From Ignavibacteria bacterium (GTDB taxonomy: Bacteria; Bacteroidota; Ignavibacteria; UBA10030; SZUA-254), in NCBI GenBank assembly GCA_005877655.1, contig VBOC01000206.1, forward strand, positions 1 to 5,846: DNA of 5,846 nucleotides, given 5' to 3'. A program made the translations under genes and the position numbers. Within the stretch, counting starts at the first letter, position 1; each line of letters starts with the position of its first letter. Shown piece after piece: positions 1 to 4,422 of this stretch. Under the pieces are notes generated by a model. It saw nothing but the letters and a program-made list of their open reading frames with translations. It made no database searches and was not told the origin of the DNA.

Positions 1-1
1 C

Positions 2-430
2 GGACCGGGAGATCCGGCCGCCGTTCATTACGCGATCAAGAGTCTCAGGTTGCTGGTCGATAAGAAGCCTGTCTTCGGCATTTGTCTGGGCCACCAGCTT
101 CTCGCTCTGGCGCTCGGCGGAAGGACCTTCAAGCTGAAGTTCGGCCATCGGGGGGCAAACCATCCGGTCAAGAATTTGCTGACCGGCAATATCGAGATCA
201 CTTCTCAGAACCATGGCTTCGCGGTGGATCCGGAGTCCCTCAATCCGGCGTCGGTGGAAATCACCCACGTCAACCTGAATGACGGAACTAATGAGGGGTT
301 CCGCCACAAGGAGCTTCCGATTTTCTGCGTGCAATACCATCCCGAGGCATCACCGGGACCGCACGACAGCGATTACCTCTTCGGTCAATTTGTCGAAATG
401 ATGCGCGAGCATTCGGGCGTCGCAGTGTAG
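2..430 (+). CDS. carA: Carbamoyl-phosphate synthase small (glutaminase) subunit, 3' part
   Basis: This is the C-terminal 142 residues of CarA; the start lies left of the window and the frame is open from base 2. CarA hydrolyses glutamine and channels ammonia to CarB to make carbamoyl phosphate for arginine and pyrimidine synthesis in the cytosol. What is visible is the class I glutamine amidotransferase domain: the nucleophile elbow GICLGHQ with catalytic Cys at about visible residue 28, then HPVKN, then QNHGFAV, which is typical of CarA rather than other amidotransferases. The catalytic His-Glu pair follows in [14 protein letters not shown] (visible residues about 113 and 115). The end at TAG is as expected for the family. 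No carB follows: the next gene is convergent, with only 26 bases between the two stop codons, so carB must lie elsewhere. The residues seen look intact, and identification is secure. Confidence 0.95.
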   Translation, partial: GPGDPAAVHYAIKSLRLLVDKKPVFGICLGHQLLALALGGRTFKLKFGHRGANHPVKNLLTGNIEITSQNHGFAVDPESLNPASVEITHVNLNDGTNEGFRHKELPIFCVQYHPEASPGPHDSDYLFGQFVEMMREHSGVAV

Positions 431-456
431 AATCTGACCGGCCCTTATCCCTTCTT

Positions 457-867
457 CTACGCCTGCTTCCTCCGTTTTGACGGTGGGCGTTGACGGGGGG
501 GCTCCCATAGTTCCACTTTATTGCCCTCTGGATCCATAATCCATACGAACTTTCCGTATTCGTATTCCTCGATTTTTCCGACGATTCTCACTCGTTCCTT
601 CCGCAGTGCAGCAAGTAATGCCTTGAGGTTTTTGACCCGATAGTTCAGCATGAATGACCCCCTTCCGGGTGAAAAGTACCTGGTCTTCGAGGGAAAGGGG
701 GCCCAAATTGTATGGCCCTTCGTTCCCGGGCGACCGGGATCCAGCCATTGAAAGGTGGCGCCATGCTGGTCTGATTTGATCCCAAGATGCTCCCGGTACC
801 ATCGCCTCAGATGCTCCGGATTTTTACACTTGAAGAATACGCCGCCTAGTCCTGTGACTCGCTTCAT
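457..867 (-). CDS. VOC-family (glyoxalase/bleomycin-resistance fold) small protein
   Basis: This is a 136-residue cytosolic protein of the vicinal oxygen chelate superfamily. The fold shows as two beta-alpha-beta-beta-beta modules. The first starts GLGGVFFKCKNPEHLRRWYR (residues about 6-25), with the usual 'WY..HLG' helix end. The second starts at FMLNYRVKNLKALLAAL (about 72-88) and ends in the hallmark FVWIMDPEGNKVELWEPP (about 107-124), whose Glu in VELWEP is the usual metal ligand. The first-strand position that is often His in glyoxalase I is not His here, so glyoxalase I activity is doubtful; substrate and reaction are unknown. A basic, proline-rich tail (RQRPPSKRRKQA) extends beyond the fold. 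The ATG start is fixed by a good ribosome binding site 6 bases upstream. It is convergent with carA and follows the defective recombinase on the same strand across a 160-base gap, so it is probably accessory. Confidence 0.85.
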   Translation of the reverse strand: MKRVTGLGGVFFKCKNPEHLRRWYREHLGIKSDQHGATFQWLDPGRPGTKGHTIWAPFPSKTRYFSPGRGSFMLNYRVKNLKALLAALRKERVRIVGKIEEYEYGKFVWIMDPEGNKVELWEPPRQRPPSKRRKQA

Positions 868-871
868 CGTT

Positions 872-880
872 CTCTCCTAA
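872..880 (-). promoter_or_regulatory. Shine-Dalgarno of the VOC gene
   Basis: On the minus strand TTAGGAGAG precedes the ATG, with six bases between GGAG and the start codon. It fixes the start of the VOC gene. It is the only strong Shine-Dalgarno I can see in the window; dut, rsmI and metH have none and the thioredoxin-like gene only a weak one. No convincing promoter for this gene could be picked out in 881-1027. Confidence 0.75.
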
Positions 881-1027
881 TTATGGACATGATACCTTGG
901 ATCGGATAGGGGATTTACGTTGCAGTCTATCTGTACACGTGAGCACAAATCGATAAGTAATGCCATGCTATAGACTTAGGCGTGTTCCTTCATCCATTGT
1001 CCAGCTAATCGGAAGCCGAGAGGTGTG

Positions 1028-1753
1028 TTACCGGGTACTCCGGCGCGGTTGGATTGGCGGCGGCACAGGAATTCCGGCCTTGGAGACGGCTTGCCGAAGG
1101 ATTCGCTGTGCCGCACGGGGAGACAGATGACTCCCCCCATGCTGTCCCTCAAAGAGCCAGCGGGTAGGTTTAAACTGCTTTAAATAAAACTGCAATTCCT
1201 CAAGGGCGCCATGAGGTAGCGCGGCGGTTCGATTTTTCCGTCTGCCGGCGCCAGGAAGGTGAATAAGATGTGTGTCCGCGTCGATGTCCTTCGGCTTGAG
1301 CTTTACCGCTTCATCGGGGCCAACTCCCGCGGAATAGACGAGCGCCAGCAGAGCCCTATGCTTTGGATTTTCAATCGACGTGATCACACTCGTGAGTTTG
1401 TCCCGCTCGAAGATCGGGGTTCGCCTTCCAAAACGGCTTCGAATCCGCATAGGTTCGCCATACACTTCGCCATAGAGGAAGCGGAGCGCAGCCACTGCCT
1501 CGGTGATCGTCCGGACCTGGCCCGTCCGCGAGCGCGCCAGGTATGAGAGATAACTGCGGATGTCGGTCCCGCTCAACTCCCGGGGGTGGCAGGGCTGGAA
1601 GTAAACCACGAAGGACCTTAGCGAACGCAAAAACGCATCAATCGTCGGCCGGTCGTACCGGCGGCGCTTCAGCTCTCGTCTGATGCTTGAAAAAAATCCT
1701 TCATTCATACGACGTCCATGAATGTCTAAAGTTCTTGCTCCCGCCGTACTCAT
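1028..1753 (-). CDS. Truncated, catalytically degenerate tyrosine recombinase (integrase)
   Basis: The product resembles the N-terminal three quarters of a tyrosine recombinase of the integron-integrase/XerD-like kind. A core-binding SAM-like domain (about residues 20-95, with HPRELSGTDIRSYLSYLA and ALRFLYGEVYG) is followed by a partial catalytic domain (NPKHRALLALVYSAG, LKPKDID, WLFEGQ, LSPRAAQRILRQAVSKAGI). Active recombinases have Arg in the 'SAGLRVSE' box, but here it reads SAGVGPDE, with Gly at about residue 145. The beta-hairpin Lys of 'GKGRKDR' is Ala in GAGRRKNR. The HxLRHS box survives only as IQPRRS, and the frame stops two residues later, before the His/Trp and nucleophilic Tyr region. 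DNA binding is possible; strand cleavage is not expected. The start used is the ATG 12 bases after a promoter box. A TTG at 1795 opens the frame but is the promoter's own -33 element, and an ATG at 1708 is another option. Probably a decaying gene. Confidence 0.7.
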   Translation of the reverse strand: MSTAGARTLDIHGRRMNEGFFSSIRRELKRRRYDRPTIDAFLRSLRSFVVYFQPCHPRELSGTDIRSYLSYLARSRTGQVRTITEAVAALRFLYGEVYGEPMRIRSRFGRRTPIFERDKLTSVITSIENPKHRALLALVYSAGVGPDEAVKLKPKDIDADTHLIHLPGAGRRKNRTAALPHGALEELQFYLKQFKPTRWLFEGQHGGSHLSPRAAQRILRQAVSKAGIPVPPPIQPRRSTR

Positions 1754-1764
1754 TCCGGCAGGTT

Positions 1765-1795
1765 CAAACATAAGGAAAAATGTCCACCCAGTCAA
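1765..1795 (-). promoter_or_regulatory. Bacteroidota-type promoter for the recombinase gene
   Basis: On the minus strand TTG (1795-1793) is followed after 20 bases by TATGTTTG (1772-1765), matching the -33/-7 consensus TTG...TAnnTTTG of Bacteroidota primary sigma factor. It can also be read as a sigma-70 pair, TTGACT, 17 bases, TATGTT. Transcription would begin at about 1759-1762, so an ATG at 1753 would have a very short leader. It faces away from the dut promoter. Confidence 0.55.
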
Positions 1796-1805
1796 GTGGA
1801 TGCCG

Positions 1806-1845
1806 GCCGTCGCGTTGGAGCTACAACAGCCGTCGCGCAGGAGCT
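1806..1845. repeat. Imperfect 17-base direct repeat between two divergent promoters
   Basis: Two copies of GCCGTCGCGnnGGAGCT lie at 1806-1822 and 1829-1845. They are identical at 15 of 17 positions (the nn is tt, then ca) and start 23 bases apart, about two helical turns. They fill most of the space between the -33 box of the recombinase promoter (ending 1795) and that of the dut promoter (starting 1845). A tandem binding site for a regulator is the simplest reading; a recombinase arm-type site is another. The function is inferred from position only. Confidence 0.65.
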
Positions 1846-1874
1846 TGCTTTGATTTTGAATTTACTTATATTTG
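1845..1874 (+). promoter_or_regulatory. Bacteroidota-type promoter for dut-rsmI
   Basis: TTG (1845-1847), 19 bases, then TATATTTG (1867-1874) fits the TTG...TAnnTTTG consensus. It can also be read as sigma-70, TTGCTT, 16 bases, TATATT. The expected transcript start at about 1878-1881 lies only a few bases before the TTG start of dut, so the message would be nearly leaderless. The first T of the -33 box is the last base of the second direct-repeat copy, so a protein bound there should affect this promoter. Confidence 0.65.
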
Positions 1875-1884
1875 AGCATACATT

Positions 1885-2361
1885 TTGAAAACGCCTTTGG
1901 CCCAAACTTCCCGGCAAGTCAAAATCCGCATATCGCGCGTCAATCCGGGCGTGAACGATATACCTCTTCCCGCGTACAGAACATCGGGTTCTTCCGGGAT
2001 GGATCTTCATGCCTGCGTCGCCGCTCTGGAAGTTTTAAAACCGGGGGAATCTGCATTGATCCCGACAGGATTCTCGATCGAAATTCCTCCCGGCTATGAG
2101 GCCCAGGTGCGCCCCCGCAGCGGACTGGCCATCAAGCACGGGATCGGAATCCTCAACTCGCCCGGGACGATCGATTCCGATTACCGCGGGGAGGTCAAGG
2201 TCATTCTTACGAATTTTGGAAAGCGCGATTTCCTTCTCCACCGCGGAGACCGCATCGCCCAGCTTGTCGTTGTGCCGGTTGCCCGAGCCCTTTGGGAGGA
2301 AAGTCCGGCTGTTGAGCCAACCGAGCGCGGCTCGGGCGGCTTCGGGCACACCGGGAAATGA
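1885..2361 (+). CDS. dut: dUTP diphosphatase (trimeric dUTPase)
   Basis: A 158-residue homotrimer-type dUTPase, hydrolysing dUTP to dUMP and pyrophosphate. This keeps uracil out of DNA and supplies dUMP for thymidylate synthesis. All five family motifs are present in order: SSGMDLH (about 36-42), [12 protein letters not shown] (76-87) with the phosphate-binding Arg and Ser, [12 protein letters not shown] (92-103) with the catalytic Asp and base-sensing Tyr, [12 protein letters not shown] (121-132), and [11 protein letters not shown] (147-157). The last has His where GGFGSTG is usual. Length is normal, and the C-terminal arm that closes over the active site is complete. The start is TTG: an in-frame TGA lies 12 bases upstream and no ATG or GTG lies between them. 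There is no Shine-Dalgarno, in keeping with a near-leaderless message from the promoter just upstream. The TGA stop overlaps the rsmI ATG by four bases (ATGA), so the two are translationally coupled. Confidence 0.95.
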   Translation: MKTPLAQTSRQVKIRISRVNPGVNDIPLPAYRTSGSSGMDLHACVAALEVLKPGESALIPTGFSIEIPPGYEAQVRPRSGLAIKHGIGILNSPGTIDSDYRGEVKVILTNFGKRDFLLHRGDRIAQLVVVPVARALWEESPAVEPTERGSGGFGHTGK

Positions 2362-3086
2362 CCCCCGAAGCGGGCACCCTGTATCTCGTCGCAACGCCGA
2401 TCGGCAACTACGATGATATGACCTACCGCGGGCTGAACGTATTAAAGGCTGCCGACGTCGTCATCTACGAGGAGCGCAAAGAGGGACAGCAATTGCTCTC
2501 TCATTACGGAATCCCGGAGAAACTGATCGAGAGTCTGAACGAGCACAACGAGTCGGCAGCGGCATTTCATATCATCGAACACCTGAAGTCCGGGAAGAAT
2601 GTGGCTCTGATCTCGGATGCCGGGACGCCGGTTTTCTCCGATCCGGGACAGCTGCTTGTCCGCAAGGCAATCGAAAACAAGATCCGTATCGTGCCCATCC
2701 CCGGCGCCTCCTCACTACTGCCGGCACTGACGATATGCGGATTTCCGATCGACCAGTTTTTGTTCTACGGCTTTCTGTCGCCCAAGAGCAACCGGCGAGT
2801 GTCGGAGCTGCGTCAGTTGCGGGGCGAACAACGAACCATGGTTTTCATGGACACTCCGTACCGGCTCGTGCCCCTCATGAAGGACCTGTGCCAGGTGTTC
2901 GGGCCGGAGCGCCGGCTCTGCGTCGCGTTCAATTTGACGATGCCCGATGAGCAAGTATTGAGAGGATCAAGCGCCGATGTGTACAGGATCTGTGAAAAGA
3001 GAAGCCTGAAGGGGGAGTTCGTTGTAGTTGTGGAAGGAGCGAAAGGGGCCAGGAAACAGGGAACGGGTATGACCGGCGTCACTTGA
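2358..3086 (+). CDS. rsmI: 16S rRNA (cytidine-1402-2'-O)-methyltransferase, RsmI type
   Basis: A 242-residue member of the tetrapyrrole-methylase-like (class III) SAM-dependent methyltransferases. RsmI 2'-O-methylates C1402 in the ribosomal P site and, with RsmH, tunes decoding. Recognisable motifs are [23 protein letters not shown] (residues 8-30), [15 protein letters not shown] (83-97), [17 protein letters not shown] (114-130), [12 protein letters not shown] (136-147), MDTPYRL (164-170) and GEFVVVVEG (219-227). Two positions are unusual: the common 'AEDTR' stretch reads YEERK (37-41), and the usual 'E.PHR' reads DTPYR. The protein also ends soon after GEFVVVVEG, about 40 residues short of the E. 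coli enzyme, lacking its C-terminal helical extension. It starts by ATGA overlap with dut, without its own Shine-Dalgarno. Another methyltransferase of the same fold is possible, but RsmI is the best call. Confidence 0.88.
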   Translation: MTPEAGTLYLVATPIGNYDDMTYRGLNVLKAADVVIYEERKEGQQLLSHYGIPEKLIESLNEHNESAAAFHIIEHLKSGKNVALISDAGTPVFSDPGQLLVRKAIENKIRIVPIPGASSLLPALTICGFPIDQFLFYGFLSPKSNRRVSELRQLRGEQRTMVFMDTPYRLVPLMKDLCQVFGPERRLCVAFNLTMPDEQVLRGSSADVYRICEKRSLKGEFVVVVEGAKGARKQGTGMTGVT

Positions 3087-3113
3087 TTCTCCCTGCCAAT
3101 TTTTCTATATTTG
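3083..3113 (+). promoter_or_regulatory. Bacteroidota-type promoter for the thioredoxin-like gene
   Basis: TTG (3083-3085) overlaps the rsmI stop codon, and TATATTTG (3106-3113) follows after 20 bases. The same eight-base box stands before dut. The expected transcript start at about 3117-3119 gives a leader of roughly 30 bases to the ATG at 3148. The gene is therefore likely transcribed independently of dut-rsmI, although no terminator separates them. Confidence 0.65.
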
Positions 3114-3147
3114 TTACAGGATTGTCCTCGACTTGCCGAAGGGCAGC

Positions 3148-4167
3148 ATGGAAACCTTGCAGCAGCAATATCGCGTGCCTGAGATCTATGGCGCGTTTTG
3201 GTTTAACTCCGATCCCATAGCGCTTGGCGCGCTGCGAGGATACCCCATCCTCGTCGATTTCTGGGACTATGCCTGCCAGAGCTGCCTCCGAACGCTGCCG
3301 TACGTCCAGGAGTGGCATCGCCGGTATTCCGACAAAGGTCTTGTTGTCCTCGGCGTTCATACCCCGCGCTTCCCCTTCGCAACCGACCCGATCAACGTCC
3401 GGGGCGCACTCGAAAAGTTGAGCATCTTTTACCCGGTCGTGATGGATAATGATTTTCTGGTCTGGGGCGCGTTTCACGCGGAAGTCTGGCCCACGCGATA
3501 TCTGATCGATAAGCATGGGTTCATCCGCTATATCCAGCAGGGAGAAGGTTCCTACGAGAACTTCGAGCACGCAATCCAATCGCTGGTCACGGAGGCGGGT
3601 TATCATGACGACTTCCCCCTGGTGATGGACCCGATCCGGGAGTCGGATCGGGCCGGCGCGGTCTGTTATCGTGCGACACCCCAGGTTCTGGCGGGTTGGC
3701 AGCGGGGCACGATCGGCAATGTCGAGGGCTACTCTCCCGAGTCGACGATCCATTACGAAGACCCCGGCTTTTATCTGGACGGCAGGCTCTATCTCCACGG
3801 CGACTGGCTGAACAGCAGGAATTATCTCAAACTGAACGAGTCGGAAGGCCGCGAAGGGCACGTGACCATCGTGTACCAGGCAAAAGAGGTGAATGCGGTC
3901 CTCACGCCTGAAGGCGAGAAGAGTTTTCAGGTCTTCGTCCGGCAGGATGATGACTATCTCGATGAGACGAACAGGGGAGAGGACATCCGGATCGACGAGC
4001 AGGGGAGAAGTTTTCTTGTGGTCGAGGAGGGGCGGATGTATAAGCTGGTCAGGAACAAGGAATATGGCGAGCACAGATTGAAGGTCAGCACCCGATCGAA
4101 CGGCTTCGCCCTCTATTCGATCTCGTTCGTTTCATGCGCCTATCAGGAGATGATCTCTCACAATTAA
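3148..4167 (+). CDS. Thioredoxin-like protein with DipZ-type C-terminal domain
   Basis: A 339-residue, two-domain protein. Residues about 10-150 are a TlpA/DipZ-like thioredoxin fold: VDFWDYACQSCLRTLPYVQEW with the redox CxxC (Cys43, Cys46), then KGLVVLGVHTPRF, YPVVMDNDFLVWGAF and the cis-proline strand EVWPTRYLID (Pro115). Residues about 175-335 match the carbohydrate-binding-like C-terminal domain of mycobacterial DipZ: TPQVLAGWQRG, YLHGDW, HVTIVYQAKEVNAVL and GRMYKLVRNKEYGEHRLKV. DipZ proteins normally carry a CcdA membrane domain that feeds electrons outward. This protein has no membrane segment and no signal peptide, so it is predicted cytosolic, with an unknown partner. I chose the ATG at 3148, which has AAGGG seven bases upstream; a TTG at 3133 would add five residues. 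It has its own promoter and is closed by a hairpin terminator. The domain call is firm; the physiological role is unknown. Confidence 0.85.
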   Translation: METLQQQYRVPEIYGAFWFNSDPIALGALRGYPILVDFWDYACQSCLRTLPYVQEWHRRYSDKGLVVLGVHTPRFPFATDPINVRGALEKLSIFYPVVMDNDFLVWGAFHAEVWPTRYLIDKHGFIRYIQQGEGSYENFEHAIQSLVTEAGYHDDFPLVMDPIRESDRAGAVCYRATPQVLAGWQRGTIGNVEGYSPESTIHYEDPGFYLDGRLYLHGDWLNSRNYLKLNESEGREGHVTIVYQAKEVNAVLTPEGEKSFQVFVRQDDDYLDETNRGEDIRIDEQGRSFLVVEEGRMYKLVRNKEYGEHRLKVSTRSNGFALYSISFVSCAYQEMISHN

Positions 4168-4190
4168 TGGCTTAAAAGTCGGATCGTTTC

Positions 4191-4253
4191 GAACGGCGGT
4201 TGTATCCCGTCCTTGCAGCGTCAGGGCGGGACTCAACGCGCCGTTCTTTTTTT
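4191..4253 (+). terminator. Intrinsic terminator (long hairpin plus seven T)
   Basis: GAACGGCG (4191-4198) pairs perfectly with CGCCGTTC (4239-4246), which is followed at once by seven T (4247-4253). The stem continues with GTTG (4199-4202) against CAAC (4234-4237) across a one-base bulge. An inner stem pairs CCCGTCCT (4206-4213) with AGGGCGGG (4223-4230), including one G-T pair and a nine-base loop. It ends the thioredoxin-like transcript 23 bases after its stop codon. It also lies only 24 bases before the metH ATG, so it may act as an attenuator. Confidence 0.85.
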
Positions 4254-4277
4254 CCTCCGGCAGGGTTGGCTAAGATC

Positions 4278-4422
4278 ATGGCGAAAAGTTTTCCCGACAT
4301 ACTCAAGGAAAAGATCATCGTTCTCGACGGAGCGATGGGCACGGGCATCCAGGACCAGGGCCTCGGCGCCGACGACTTCGGAGGGGAGCGTTATCAGGGG
4401 TGCAACGAGTATCTGGTTATAG
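4278..4422 (+). pseudogene. metH: metH N-terminal fragment, separated by deletion and frameshift
   Basis: This is the first 48 codons of cobalamin-dependent methionine synthase, starting at [28 protein letters not shown] (the homocysteine-barrel opening, with the LDGAMGT motif), then [17 protein letters not shown]. After that the frame no longer makes MetH protein and runs on meaninglessly to a stop at about 4865. The MetH sequence resumes at 4423 in another frame. Relative to other MetH proteins, about 21 codons are missing between NEYLV and IETDSFG, including the conserved EAGAD stretch of the second barrel strand. One extra base (a G at about 4422) also breaks the frame. No Shine-Dalgarno precedes the ATG. 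An in-frame TTG at 4200 lies inside the upstream terminator and is rejected as a start. A sequencing or assembly fault cannot be excluded. Confidence 0.8.

Noticed and set aside
427..460. Possible bidirectional terminator between carA and the VOC gene (GTAGAA/TTCTAC, six base pairs)
   Set aside because: The stem is short, with a loop of about 22 bases and no T-run on either side; it arises largely from the two stop codons.
931..947. Palindrome-like TGTACACGTGAGCACA upstream of the VOC gene, as an operator
   Set aside because: Only the outer TGT/ACA and the CACGTG core are symmetric, the two are not centred together, and no promoter could be aligned with it.
868..1027. Missing C-terminal part of the recombinase hidden in another frame
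   Set aside because: I translated the continuation in all three frames; none gives the LGH or tyrosine motifs, so a simple frameshift does not explain the truncation.
1028..1884. Integron (attI/attC array) next to the IntI-like recombinase
   Set aside because: No attC-like inverted repeats or cassette genes are visible; the only repeat is the 17-base direct pair at 1806-1845.
1792..2010. Small minus-strand gene over the dut start
   Set aside because: It overlaps the dut promoter and its first motif, and its translation shows no recognisable domain.
3079..4074. 331-codon open frame on the minus strand across the thioredoxin-like gene
   Set aside because: It mirrors a gene with clear domains and no recognisable family appears in its translation; treated as a shadow frame.
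4200..4277. TTG-started N-terminal extension of MetH from 4200
   Set aside because: The added residues would be encoded by the terminator hairpin and have no MetH similarity; the ATG at 4278 matches the usual MetH start.
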